NCBI GenBank assembly: GCA_907163375.1
Contig: CAJQUW010015343.1
Coordinates: forward strand, 38,146 to 102,145
Length of the DNA: 64,000 nucleotides
Source of the DNA: Prostheceraeus crozeri
Lineage: Eukaryota; Platyhelminthes; Polycladida; Euryleptidae
Reading direction: 5' to 3'
Shown here: positions 50,918 to 63,800 of the stretch, piece by piece
Layout: every line of letters starts with the position of its first letter
How positions within the stretch are numbered: position 1 is the stretch's first letter
Translations under genes and position numbers: made by a program
Notes under the pieces: model-generated
Seen by the model: the letters and a program-made list of their open reading frames with translations, nothing else
Database searches by the model: none
Told to the model about the DNA's origin: nothing

Positions 50918-52846
50918 TAAAAAAGTGTTCCTATTGCAGTTTTAACAAAGCTCAGTACTTTGATTTTGCCCTTTATCAACACAGCCAAAATTATTATTTT
51001 TTAGGAATGGTAGGACACGATGGCATTTATATATATGCCATATTCGAATTCGATCGGAAATGACTCGTATTCACAAATTCTGTGTGTAAAAATCCTCATG
51101 TTTCGTGATATCTCAAGCCATGTTTATTGATACAATTCGAAATATGCAAAGAAATCACTGCTCCGTTAATGCATTTATTCTGAAAACAGGATTGATTTCT
51201 GCAGGAGTTTCTTTCTATCGCAGAAATTGAAAAAATTGCAAGTTGTCAATAAGCATGCCACTGTCTTTGAGAGCACAGACTACGAAAGATGCCGCTTGAA
51301 TTGGGTAAGATTTTGAGTTATGTGAATAACAGGTTCAATATAAAAGGACGTTTCTTATATATACTGTACTACTTTCATTGATAAAAACAGTTCATGGTAA
51401 AGGGTTTTTTGGTAAAAGGGTAGGACGAAATTGGCAGATATTTTTTGCAGATTGTCAAAACTTCTGTAGACTTGCCGTATAACAGATCAATAGATCTTTG
51501 CATACTCAAATGAATCTGCATGTAAGTCTACCACTGTCAACATAATCGACATGTAGGCTATACTTGTAAGGTCGCCCTATTTTCCATTCTTTTCTTATTG
51601 TGTCATTTAAATGTTCCAGACTCAATCAATTGCTGACAAGGTAAGTAATGACTGTTTGACGAATGAGTGTGTTTGAGCAGGACTGAATGCATGCTTTTCT
51701 GTGGATAATTTCCATAATTTTCAAATATATGAGATGAAATGGACAAATGATCCAGTTATATGATATTTCTTCATTCATGCTCTTCATTTTTGTGGAATGT
51801 TTTAGAGATAAGCACTAAATTATTCTATTACTTACCACCTTTCTTTAGAAAATCAAGAGAATTGTCAAGAAGTGCACTGCGGATTGTGCATCTCAATCTT
51901 GTAGTGTTGCTCATGATTTCCCTTGTCTTATCTCTGGGTAAAATATGATAAATTACAACAAGTAACATTCAATCAAAGAGTGCCATAGAATGCTATGGTA
52001 TTAAACATTCAGGTAATGATATTGATCAAGGAGAAGTTCCTTTTGATATTCAACACATACATTCTCCAAATACCTATTTATGCAACTAATGCAAAGATGT
52101 CCATCATTGTTAGTATTCTAAATCTTAACGTTCCTAATTTCTATGCTATGATTGCAATTGGAAAACAATATTGCATGGAAATTCTTATATCTATTACTTG
52201 CAGAGGAAAGTTCTATCGTGCATTTTGTCGAAACAAATGCACGGTGGAAATAATAATAATTATCTTTGGATATTGATAATAGAAACCACACAAACATTTT
52301 CACAAAGTTTTGTAAACCAGTTCATGCTATTACCGCAACATCGTTAAGGAAAAGAAGATAATCAAGTAAAAAAACAGTTTTGTTGAATAGCCTGAGCAAT
52401 AAGAAAAGAAAGTAGAGGACCGTCGCACAAAGTTACAAAGTGGAATTTCGATATGATCCTAAACGGTAAGTCGGCGTGGAGCCAAATGGTACAAAAAGTT
52501 GTCCGGTTTTAGAATGTCTAAAAACGTACTAAGAGCAATGTTGTCTGCCCGCTCAAAGAAGGAAGGCAATTACTGTCACAACAACCTCATATAATGAGAT
52601 GGCAGGGTTTTCTAACCCCTTCAACTTTTCTTTTCTGGACGACAAACATCTATAAAAATGCACGAAAAGAAACCGGAAAGTCTATGAGCCATAGATGGCT
52701 CTATCTATGACCTATCTACAGTTCATAGACATCCCTGACTTAGTCCAAGCATTTCCATGGTTCATGGATGATTATTTTTTCTGATAATAAAGCTAGATTT
52801 CCATGGTCCATGATTTACATACAGAGATCATAAAATACTAACAATA
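50918..52846. other. no gene seen
   Basis: AT-rich non-coding sequence. Partial palindromes of ATGGATCATAG type occur near 52690-52770. Confidence 0.4.
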
Positions 52847-52908
52847 GGAATCATAGCATGGTATAATCATGCAGATATTCGGTCAAAATATCTCCATGCT
52901 ATGATTCC
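52847..52908. repeat. hairpin, 15-bp perfect arms
   Basis: GGAATCATAGCATGG (52847-52861) and CCATGCTATGATTCC (52894-52908) with a 32-bp spacer. No promoter or gene context. Confidence 0.85.
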
Positions 52909-53238
52909 AACACTATTGCATTTTTCGAGATCAGCAATGCACGAGTTTGTTGACGAGAATAATGCAATGAAGATGGATATCTTTGCTCAAATTGCAAGTA
53001 ATTTCATATTTCCCAGGATCGCCAGAATCTATGACCATCCAGTAGGTGTCAAAAATCTACTTCTATTTGTTATGGAATTGTAGATATCGACAATATTTCT
53101 GAAGATTTCCGTGTAGAATTCATCGTCTTAGAGGAAGAAAAACTTTCTATGTACTACTCTATTTCTACGGAAGAATCTTTATTCTTCACCGTGCGTATAA
53201 TGTAGATATCCTGTCACTTTATTTGACCTGTAAAGCAG

Positions 53239-53262
53239 ATTACTGCACGGGCGTGCAGTAAT
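53239..53262. repeat. perfect short palindrome
   Basis: ATTACTGCACGG/GCGTGCAGTAAT: 11 paired bases round a GG centre. A second hairpin, CTATGC...GCCCTTCGGGC...GCATAG, follows at 53460-53491. They may be parts of one decayed MITE between 52.85 and 53.54 kb. Confidence 0.7.
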
Positions 53263-53539
53263 ATTTTCATTATTGCAGTGGTTGAATTATAGATTTCTAG
53301 ATAGATACATGCGATTGAATTATATAAAATCCGCTTATTAGTGTAACTCATTAAACACCATAGAATTAGATTAGTCTAATGGTCATGATATCGGTGAAAA
53401 ATATAATTACCTACACAACTCTGGCAAATCCCCATCTTTTGCTTTCTCCTCGATCAACATTCTATGCCCTCGCCCTTCGGGCTCGTGCATAGATATGTTG
53501 ACCTCGAACAAAGCAATAAAGATGGATATTTTACACTAT

Positions 53540-55767
53540 AGTGCAACTATAGTTGCGTAAATAACTATTATGCGCATCATGCCGGAAGATTGCAATTGCA
53601 GTGTCAAAACAGGCTTTGCTTCTCCGTCCCATGGATATGTCATCACTGGAGGACCCACCTCAACCTTTCACTCATCAAAGAAATCTGGCAAACATTTATC
53701 CACCAGGAATAAATCAAGGTTGGCGTCCAGTCGAGTAGGAACATTCACACCATTTCTGAGAGAAACAGCCTTTCGTTTCTGATGGAATCGTCAGGAACAA
53801 TTCATTCATGCAATCATCGAAAGCAGAGATCGCCTTTTCACAAATTGCATTTGGTAAGTACATGTAAGTACATTCAAACTATCATAAGCTTAGGAGCTTA
53901 GGCCGCAAGCTCTGCTTCATGAAAGTATGGATTGTCAATTTCTCTGCTTTGAAGTCACTTTTTGTTAAAATTATATAGGAAAACATCTATGAAATCGGGA
54001 ACAAAGAAACCATGACATTTAAATATCCCATGTATTATTCGATGTCTGTGGTATGTGAAGCATATCATTTGTATGCAAATTGCCTTTATTTAGGAAAATA
54101 TCTATATCGTGCACATTGCAGAAGTTACAAGGCGACTTCTTGGAGTAGGTACGTATCAAGCGGGAAGTGTCAACTGATTGTCCTGAGATTTGAAGGGAGG
54201 CTGTTCCACAATCGCGATGTAGCAACGGCGAAGCTTGGTCCTCCAGGTGAGCGTAGACAAATTTCATGTCAGTGCATCATTTAATCGCAGATCATGAGAG
54301 CCATGATGGTCAGACAGATGACATATCTCCATTAGGTAATGCGATGACATCCAATGAAAGCCTTTAAAGGCATGTACCGCCATCCGAAATGCAACTCTCT
54401 GACGTCCATTCGCTACTTCCCACAATGCTGCACTGAAAAATAATTATCTCGAAAGCGCTGCACTGGTAAAGGAAATGTGCAAGCATAGTGAGCATGTGAG
54501 TTAGGAAGCTAATTCGTAGGAAGTTCAATAAAATTAATTTTTATTTAAAATTTTTATTTTTTAGAATTATTTAAAATTTATTTTAAATTTCTCGCCAAGG
54601 CGAATTCAAAAGTCAATGTTTCCATATGATCCGTCCGACAAGCTTAAATGGATAAAAGACATGTACATGTAAAAATCAATGTACATTCGTACAAATTCTT
54701 GATGCAAGAGGAAATGAAAATGAAAGGCAAACGATACATCATTAGGAAACACTTGATGGGTATAGCCGTACCGGTACATCGTTGTTACTATGAAACGTGA
54801 GGACTGTGGATGGGTTGAAAATATTCACATGTACAGGCAGTACCTATACATCTACATTTGACAATGAACATGCACATGAAGTTGTACATTTTCAAGCGAT
54901 TTTGCTCTAAAATGCATTCATTATGAGCAATGTTTTCTCTAGAATTTTACAAATACCATCGTCTATATTTTCAGGCACTACTGCCACGCTTTACTAGATG
55001 CTATGTTTTGCATATATTCTGTTGAGCAATAGCCATCGCAAATATAAACGGCAGAAGTCGGTAGAAAACTTTTGCTATAACCTCCAATATGTACTGAATC
55101 AGACTCTGTTGTCACCGAATATTCTCTAGATTTCCTCATCAGGATTTTTTGCATAGATGAAGACCCGTGTTTCTTAGTTGATATTCTAGATACCTGAAAA
55201 GCTTTTAGGCATTTCTTTTCATGCGACATCGTGATAAAATGATGTAATTGTCATCTTGGTGACTTCAATAATCATAAGTATTGTATTGAGTCATTATTAG
55301 AGATCGCTTTTCCAAATACCGGGATTTCTGGATTGTAAAAGTTCAATCCCGGGATTTCGAAATAAATCGCTTACAGCAGACCAATATTTCCACGCATAAT
55401 ATGAAAGCTTTTGCTTAGTGACCATATTTATCCATAATTTTCTAATTCACGTAATCTGACATCAGTGATTCAATAGCGTGAATAGTATCAGCAATGTGAG
55501 TCAGCTTGGTCGTATATTTAGCATGCATAACAGCTATTTCCGTAGGCCTACTAAATTAAATGATTTTTGGCTAACGGAGAATGTTGAATTGCTAAGCCTA
55601 CCTGTCGAAGCGATGCGCCGACTTCCACGGTAATACACCACTCCATAAGTAAGAACTTATCAGTGTTTAACATTGTATGCCTATTTGAAATAGCCAGATA
55701 TGTAAGCCGATTGCTTAGATCATCCATGCACTAAGTGATTGAAAAACTAAAAACATACATGTAGTTG
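53540..55767. other. no confident gene
   Basis: Short frames (for example 53570-53782, 54012-54284 and 54978-55229 minus) lack recognisable similarity and convincing splice limits. CCCGGGATTTC motifs occur at 55320-55362. Confidence 0.4.
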
Positions 55768-55946
55768 AACAGGAGGAGACAACCCTTTGAATGTAGTCCT
55801 TCTCGAAAATGTAAAAAGAGGAATAATTATTGGATGTTCAGCAGAGCAGAATGTTGGCCAAAATGCGGCTTAAACATTAAAGTCAACATAATGACATCAC
55901 CCCCATTGCAGCTAGTAATTGACAGACTCACCGATAACCTTAACCC
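55768..55946. repeat. 179-bp direct repeat R1, left of piggyBac
   Basis: About 93% identical to 58881-59058. It ends in the TTAA used by the piggyBac insertion. In one frame both copies read NRRRQPFECSPSRKCKK..FSRAECWPKCGL, but no gene context confirms coding. Confidence 0.92.
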
Positions 55947-58882
55947 ATTACTGCCCAATGTTCCACTTATGGAACAATTTTTTGAATCACAATTATAAGC
56001 ATAAGAAATATTTATAAGTATCATTTAAGCATGCAGATATTAGAAGCATGATGTAAATAAATTCAACAATTCCTGGTAAAGCATTTTGTTTTAATTGGGT
56101 TCTGTCCAAAGAAATTTGAAATTTCGGAAATTTTCAAAATTTATCACTGAAACTTGTTTTCTCACTCCTGTCCATAAAAAAATAAGGTAAGTCAAGCTTT
56201 TCTCGGATTACAATTTCTGCATTAGTCTGGTGACGTACAATACAATTATTTCATTTATCGTTGCTTTTCTGCGTTCATATTGAATTTTAGAAATGTTGTT
56301 CCATTTCTGGAACATTGGACACTGCATGTATTTTCAATGTTCCAGTAATGGAACATTGGACACTTAGGGTGTTACATTTTACATAATGCGCTAAATAGTC
56401 AATGTCAAATCTGGATGCTCATCATAGTTATGCAACACATTCGTGTAGTAATTGTATCACTTGTAATTTCAACTTACAAGCAGGAATTTCAAGTTAGTCG
56501 GATCGCCTCAGATGGTATTTACACAAAAAGGGCTACGCTAAGTAGACTTTCTAAACTGATACTAATCAATTGTTTAATATTGCATTTTCATTGAATCTTA
56601 TTGTACTATCATCTTCATTTGGGGTTACTACAGCAAATTTGACTTTGCTTACTATAGCAAAAAAGGTTTACCACTGCATCCTGGCCCTGAGGTAGAGATG
56701 TTTGCACCTCTAACTACTGCGCTAAGGTACTTTACTAACACGAGCACAGTAGGAACCTACTTAATTGGAAAAAATTTCACCCTCGTCTTACTTATCAATT
56801 GTTAGTACTTACTTATTTTCTTAATTAATTGAGTGCTGATTTAATTCCTGTCTATCTTTTTTTCAGACGGATGCCAAAGAAACTATTTTCAGTCGAAGAA
56901 GCTGCACAGCTATTGATCGAAATTTCTGACGAAGAATCTGATATTGATTTGGTAATTTTGCCACCTGAGCCCTCACAAAATAACTCCGATGAAGATGACA
57001 TAGCAGAGGATGATTTATTATCATCTGACATCAAAGATGTACCAGGTTTGGTTGAAATCCATCAACGGTCGGACGATGGAGAATGCTCAATGCCACAACC
57101 GAAGCGTAGGAAAGTATCGCATCATTGGGAGAAAGCTCTGATTTTCGTAATTCGTTAACAGAAGCTGAAGTGACGCCCATTGACGAAAGTTTCCCACTAC
57201 TGGTGGATAAAGATGCAAGTGAATTATTTAGATTATTCTTTGATCCGACCGTTATAGATCTCTGCTGCACACAGACGAATTTGTATGCCCACCAACACTT
57301 ACAACATGGATTTCATGTAAGTGAAAATGACATTTTTCACTCCTCAGTGGCTATCACAGTTTACCACAAGAACATCTATACTGGAGTACGGACGAAGATG
57401 TAGGAGCATCATTTGTCTCCGAAAAATGTCAAAAAAGCTTCAAAGAGATCAAGCGTTTTTTTCATTTAGCAACAACGCGTCCCTTGGCAATGATGACAAG
57501 ATGGCAAAATTAAGGCCATTTTTAGAGATATTTCGAAAAAATATTCAGCAATTTGTATTCTTTTCAAGCAAATTGAGTCTGGATTAACAGATAATACCAT
57601 GGCAGAAGTAATGCAAAAATGTACGTCAAAGGCAAACCGGTGAAATTTGGATAAAAGGTGTTTGTCCTGGCTTCGTCATGCGCTTATCCTTTCGATTTCG
57701 AAATCTTTACTGGGAAGCAAATTGATTCCGAATTACCACTTAGAGAGTCTGTTGTTCAAACGTTGACACAGTGTATAAAAGTGAACATATAATCTACATG
57801 GAAAGATTCTTTTGTTCAACGAAAACGTTCAGACAATGTAGAGAAGACGGATTGCGCTGTACAGGCATTGCAACGGAATCTCGAATTGAAAAATGCCCAA
57901 TAATGTCTAAAGCGGCAATGAAGAAGCTTCCTCGAGGTAGTCACATTTGAATTTTCAAACGATGAAGTTGTTGTTTTGACAGTGGAACGACAGTCGTCCA
58001 GTAGTTGCCATCAGCAATTTCGAATCTGTGAATCCCGTTCACAGTGGTAGTCGTTGGAGTAGAGCCGATAGAAAACGCATACCAGTACCCATCCCCCATT
58101 TGATTCATAATTACAATCAATATATGGGCGGCGTGGGTCTTCTTGATCGATTCTTGAGCGATTATCGGCCTAAGCTAAGAAATAAGAAATGGTGGTGGAA
58201 TATTTTGCCAACTTTTTAAATATGGCCGTCGTCGCTGCATGGCGACTTCATCGTACCTTGAAAGGAGAAATGAACCACCTTCAATTTCGGAGGTAAGAAT
58301 AAATAGAATAACAAACAATACATTTAGGCCTACATGTGTTGTGACTACGTAGGGGGTGAATAGTCACACGTTGATAACATATACATGTATAAGCCTGGAA
58401 GGATTTTCTTCTATAAAAGGCCTGGTTTAATTAATAGGGATCAACATAACTAGATAAACGTGCAATGACCAATAGTAAAAACTACATTTGTCTTACAGGG
58501 CGATTGTTCGATCACTCATGGCAAAGACACCGAGTAAGCTACAACATCCAGGACCCAGCAGGACCCCTTCTCAAACTGAAAGAACAAGGAATTTTCACCT
58601 GATTATCTCATCTGATAAACAAGGACATTGTAAAGTATGCAAAAAGAACACAAAACGAAAGTGCTCCACTTGTGGTGTCCTTCTTCATATTGACTGTTTC
58701 TCAAATTTTCATTCTTAAGCATTATATAGTCACTTATGTTCCATTTACGGAACATCAATGTTTATGAAACAGAATTCATTTTTTTTCTAATCGTCATTAG
58801 TTTGTAGTTGCTTCAGACAGCAGAAGTTTTTGTATAAAAGAAAATTTTAAAAAATAATTGTTTTTCTATTCATGGGCAGTAA
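55944..58882 (+). mobile_element. piggyBac-like transposon, broken, right terminus truncated
   Basis: Left end: TTAA (55940-55943) then CCCATTACTGCCCAATG. Right end, inverted: TTACTGCCCATGAA, lacking the outermost CCCA and its TTAA. Both ends also carry a TTCCA..TATGGAA / TTCCATTTACGGAA motif near the tip. Inside is a degraded transposase gene with a 5' acceptor and a C-terminal intron. Confidence 0.82.
56871..58718 (+). pseudogene. piggyBac-like transposase, multiply broken, with intron
   Basis: A good acceptor (TTTTTTTCAG) precedes ATG 56871: MPKKLFSVEEAAQLLIEISD, then an acidic region, IDESFPLLVDKDASELFRLF and CCTQTNLYAHQH. Next, in other frames, come SFSNNASLGNDDKMAKLRPF, KPVKFGIK and FVLASSCAYPFDFEIFTGK. 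Then RIPVPIPHLIHNYNQYMGG and DYRPKLRNKKWWWNI follow, and, after a GTAAGA...CTTACAG intron (58291-58498), the Cys-rich C-terminus HCKVCKKNTKRKCSTCGVLL...HIDC, a PHD/ring-like zinc tail of the family. There are at least four frame changes, and a deletion removed the region around the first catalytic Asp. Dead. Confidence 0.85.
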
Positions 58883-59058
58883 CAGGAGGAGACAACCCTT
58901 TGAATGTAGTCCTTCTCGAAAATGTAAAAAGAGAAAGAATTGTTGGATGTTCAGTAGAGCAGAATGTTGGCCAAAATGCGGCTTAAACATTAAAGTCAAC
59001 ATAATGACACCACCCCATTGCAGCTAGTAATTGACAGACTTGCCGATAACCTTAACCC
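58881..59058. repeat. 178-bp direct repeat R2, right of piggyBac
   Basis: Copy of R1 fused directly to the truncated piggyBac end. It ends CCTTAACCC like R1, then continues TTATCCGTATGAG. TTAA-CCCTTATCCGTAT is itself similar to the piggyBac terminus at 16895. Confidence 0.92.
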
Positions 59059-59885
59059 TTATCCGTATGAGTAAAACCGACTGCTTCAACCGTATACGTA
59101 GCTACAATTTGTACCTATAGATAATGAAGTTGTTCTAACTATATTACTGCGTAATAGATCTATCTAAATATCAGATATAGATTTTATGTCTTCACTGACT
59201 ACCTATTGTAATAGATATTGTATACTAGAATTTAACATAGATATCACAAACTAAAGCTTAACATAGATACAACGTGTTTTTGAAATATCAAATTATAAAT
59301 CAGTAATTTTTCAACCAATAACTATTGAATGCTTATTAATACTTTACTTTTTTTCTATAATCAATAACCATTTCAACCAAGAAAATGGCACTGATTGGAT
59401 TAATTTATCAAAACCATTCAATTTATGCATCAAACATAACAATTTCATTATGAAAATAGCATGGATTCTGTAGCAATATAACAATAACAAGTCCGTTGTA
59501 TCAAGGTTAATTTTAAGGAAGTATATAGACCCTTAAAAGCTGTAAAAACCTTGTAAAAACATAATTAAAAGATAACATCAATACGTCAAATATCCAGACC
59601 TGTTATTGCCATGCATCAAGGTGTATACAAAGATCCCTACTTATTTACAACATTGTATATTCTATAATTGAAAATTATCAAGGATGCCATCCAATTTCAA
59701 TAAAAGTGTATATATCAGTCATAAGTAGTATGATAGGCAGTAAACGCAATAATGTAAATTAGTTCCTGCGATGAGACAAAAATTGTCTGATAAGCAGGAA
59801 ATTTGTTTGATTACACGCAGTAACTGCCGAAATACTGATGTGGCTCATAAATTGTCCGATAAGTGGCTGTTTGCAGTTTACAGTG
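59059..59885. other. no gene seen
   Basis: AT-rich sequence. It may begin with another piggyBac-like end (see R2), but no transposase or opposite end was found. Confidence 0.4.
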
Positions 59886-60500
59886 CAGTCGAAGAATCGT
59901 TGCTGATCAGAGATTGAGGATCAGAGAAGGGCACGCCACAGGAGACCAATTGCTGAAGACCAGTCGAAGAATCGTTGCTGATCAGAGGTTGAGGATCAGA
60001 GAAGGGCACGCCACAGGAGACCAATTGTTGAAGACCAGTCGAAGAATTGTTGCTGATCAGAGATTGAGGATCAGAGAAGGGCACAAAACAGGAGATCAAT
60101 TGCTGAAGACCAGTCAAAGAATCGTTGCTGATTAGAGATTGAGGATCAGAGAAGGGCACACCACAGGAGATCAATTGCTGAAGACCAGTCGAAGAATTGT
60201 TGCTGATCAGAGGTTGAGGATCAGAGAAGGGCACACCACAGGAGACCTATTGCTGAAGACCAGTCGAAGAATTGTTGCTGATCAGAGGTTGAGGATCAGA
60301 GAAGGGCACGCCACAGGAGACCAATTGCTGAAGACCAGTCGAAGAATCGTTGCTGATCAGAGGTTGAGGATCAGAGAAGGGCACACCACAGGAGACCAAT
60401 TGTTGAAGACCAGTGGAGGAATCGTTGCTGATCAGAGGTTGAGGATCAGAGAAGGGCACACCACAGGAGACCAATTGCTAAAGGCCAGTCGAAGAATCGT
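59886..60500. repeat. 75-bp minisatellite, 8 full units plus 15 bp
   Basis: Units start at 59886, 59961, 60036, 60111, 60186, 60261, 60336 and 60411, with a stub at 60486. The 75-bp unit is a multiple of three. The plus strand repeats RRIVADQRLRIREGHATGDQ + LLKTS, and the minus strand repeats GVPFSDPQPLISNDSSTGLQ + QLVSC. Each strand is interrupted by one stop (plus in unit 4, minus in unit 5). Internally the unit contains the doubled word TGATCAGAG..GAGGATCAGAGA. No unique spacers, so it is not a CRISPR-like array. Confidence 0.95.
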
Positions 60501-60615
60501 TAGCATGTCAGACGGCATTATTTGGTGTCCTGAGCTGGTGTTCTAAAATATGTAACCTCTTACACCAGAAAATGTGTAAGGCAATGGTTCAGCCGAACAT
60601 TTGGGATGAGGATGA

Positions 60616-60755
60616 TCATCCGTTCCCCGAATGATTCAGGAATGGAATTGATCCATTGACATTGCAGTTCATTTCCGCTGATGACTGAAGAAGTCGACTC
60701 TGCTTTGGATGTTCATCAACAGCTATTGTAGAATTGGAGGCACCATTCAGCTTTC
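60616..60755 (-). CDS. possible terminal coding exon, unrecognised
   Basis: On the minus strand a strong acceptor (TGCTCTTTATTTCAG) precedes a 46-codon frame in phase 1, GKLNGASNSTIAVDEHPKQS through VNGSIPFLNHSGNG, ending in TGA at 60616. Upstream exons are not identified. The minisatellite would lie in its 3' untranslated region. No family is recognised, so it stays a hypothesis based on the splice signal, the phase shared with the other exons and the tidy stop. Confidence 0.25.
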
Positions 60756-60801
60756 CTGAAATAAAGAGCAAAATACATGTATTAATATGTAAAAAAATCA
60801 T

Positions 60802-63800
60802 GTTGTCATATGATCAATTTGTCATGTTGTTTGAATCATACGCATGTTCAGAAATGGCAAGTCAATTCATTGCAAAATAATCTTACCATTATGTAAGCCT
60901 ACATCACTTTAAAATGTTAAAATGCAGTTCCTTCGCTCAAGAGCAATTTGTCTTTCGACATGTACATGTGAATATCATACATATATGTGTGTGCTACATG
61001 TAGACTTACAATAGAATGATTGGTTTGATTTCTAAAAGCTTAAATTTCGACTTGATCGATGTTTGTCCCTGCTTTTATATTTATAACAGAGCCTCCGGCG
61101 TACTAGACAGACGTTTTATTCGTCCATAAAAGCCGCATTTGATCTTTTTCACAATTATTATCTTTATGTACGTGTAACCAAACAGTGCAAAACATACACG
61201 TATGACTCATCATTTACCTGTTAGTTAGCTTATTAACTGAATGAAGTAATCATAACACTCATACATGTACTGTGCTTATATGATTCAAGTAAAGTACGAG
61301 GAAGTGAATGTCCGATTTTGCTCTAGCCTTTCAAAAATAGCCTGTAAATACACAGTACTTGTACATTTACGAGAATTTAATGGTTACTTCAATTCACTCA
61401 TTCAATTGATAATCTCACTTACAGGCAAATTATGAGTTATAAGTGTATATTTTGCTCTGTATGCTTATACAGACATAAAGATAATTGTAAAAACATACCC
61501 ACCACGGACAGTGTGATGACTTCGTAAGGGCGCACAGATAATAGCAACCGAAAGCGTTGCACCGCGGTAGCACATGAGCTTCCTGCAGTTCAAAGACAAA
61601 CCTGAATCTGAGAAATAGAGGTCGAAGCAGCAATAGAGAGACACTTTCTTTGATGTCAGCTGGACTGCAGAGCAACACGGCAGACAGCGCGCGGAGAGGT
61701 GTCGTTTTTCTTCCAAAAAACGAACGAGGAAAAGCTCAAAGAGCTCAACTGATGCCACGACAATATCAAGCCAACGATGAGAACCACAATGATGTAAAAA
61801 TCAAGATCGACGAAGAGAAAACACCGTGGATAGACGCAGAGAATTCCGAAATGCACAGCCGAAACAAGAGACACGACCAGTCATAAAGCACATTTGCCTG
61901 TTCTACTGGCTTTTGTGCAGAATGCGAAAAACACCATACTTCATTTTTGACGAAAAATACAGTAACTGCTGGTAGATAGCCGGTTTCAAGTCCGGATGAA
62001 CAAGGAGATAGTTTTCGTAGGGAGTGGAGATGTCCTAATACATATAACGAAAAGACCACAAAATCCTTCATGAAGATGCTGACAATAATGAGAAACACGT
62101 GCTAACTCGGGTGTCGCCTGGATAAGAAAGGCTGGGTCGAATGTTGATTGCGCTACATACTGTACATTTGTGCAATGCATTGCTTTCAACTAAATATCTG
62201 ATCTACAGACATCTACAATTAATCTACGATCATGAGAGCTACAAATGCAATTCCTTCGCATTTGTTTCTGTCTGACGATCGGTTGCTTCTCTGCAAATCC
62301 GTGAGACTTGGAGTCACAAAATTCTAATGCTGATCCAATAGTAAATGCTTGCACTTGTACAAAAACTGTAAATCATTTATGTACATGTATATCTTAATAT
62401 TTATGTATCTCTTCTCGGGAGGCTACTCATGGGGATATACGCCACCGCGTTTAATGGGTTGACCCAACCCCGCAGATACAGTGTCATTTAAATGAAACGA
62501 AAGGAATTGCTCTATTTTAATTGAACTTTTGTTTAGTATTCAAGGATTTTAGAACTTGTTTCGTTTTACTTACTAAACGACATATACGATCAAGTTCCTT
62601 TATGATTCTCTCTCGCTTCCTTTAGCGAAGCATCATCGACAAAGTGAACCTCCAGACTAAACTTTTCAGCTTTGTTGTGTAAATTCAGTTATCCGTAAAT
62701 CCTACAAAAACGAGGCATGCGTGTAGTGGTGAAGAAAGCTCATGCATGCCAGACTTCTAACTTCGTTAATATTACATGAAACCTCATTTACCAATTTTAA
62801 TGGGGAACATAAAAACCTTCCTATTCGCTAGATAAACTTTGAAAAAAGTTATGCAAACAATTTCAATTTAAGTACACAAATTATCAGAAAGTTACATTAC
62901 TTTCTAGATGAATTTCTTTCAGCCAAATATCATTTACTTGCACATTTCAAAATGATTTCATGATATTTCCATTCGACTGATCCTCGGAGACAGCCAATTT
63001 TGATAACTGTGCTGGAAAATATTAGAAAATTTAATTTTTAAAAGAAAACAGCTTTTATCCTGAAGGTGTTTCTGGACAGTTGATTTCGCTAATTTTTGAA
63101 TTTATGGAAGACAATATTTCTTCATATCTTGATAGCAGCGATAGCATTTGATTTTCTTCAAATCCCAGCAGTCCGTGTCTAAAATAAGTTTTCTAGTTTT
63201 CAAAAACAGCGAGATGGAATCACATAATTCTACAGTGGCGGAACGCAGATCTCATCAAAAATTAATTGAATTTCAATAGTTGATTGCATACTTTTCCAAT
63301 GACAAGAGACTGACTGCTCTTAAAGAAATTTCAGTTTCTCATCACGGTCTTCCACTAAGTTTAAATCAAGTCTACAATTTCCAGTGTATGACTATTGCGC
63401 CTCTCCAACCTCGACAGAAGGACTCATCCGACAAAGCACTCGATGACTAGAAGCTATTGCACGCGAATTTGAATAGTTTCTGCAGCATTTCCAAGATAGC
63501 TGGAATATCTAACCTCAGCTTCCTTGATTACAAGGTGAGTCAAATTAAATGTCCCTATGTTTGAACGTATTGTAGATCAATGATTACATATGATATACCA
63601 TTTTACACCTCTGAGTGTTGCCACCAAGTTTGCGGTTATGAGAAGTTCATAGATGTGTTATCTTCTGCAATATTTGACGATTTTGAATTTCAAAACTCTT
63701 CCTAGTTTTACATGTTGCATGTATTGCATGCATAATGCATCATAATACTTTGGACAGCTGATTTGTAAATTTTTGCTCACCGGAAAGTTCTCTAGTTCTA

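Noticed and set aside
59886-60500. CRISPR-like array
   Set aside because: Units are contiguous with no unique spacers, and the context is eukaryotic; it is a minisatellite.
61430-62190. Overlapping frames on both strands as genes
   Set aside because: Mutually overlapping, no recognised motifs and no consistent splice limits.
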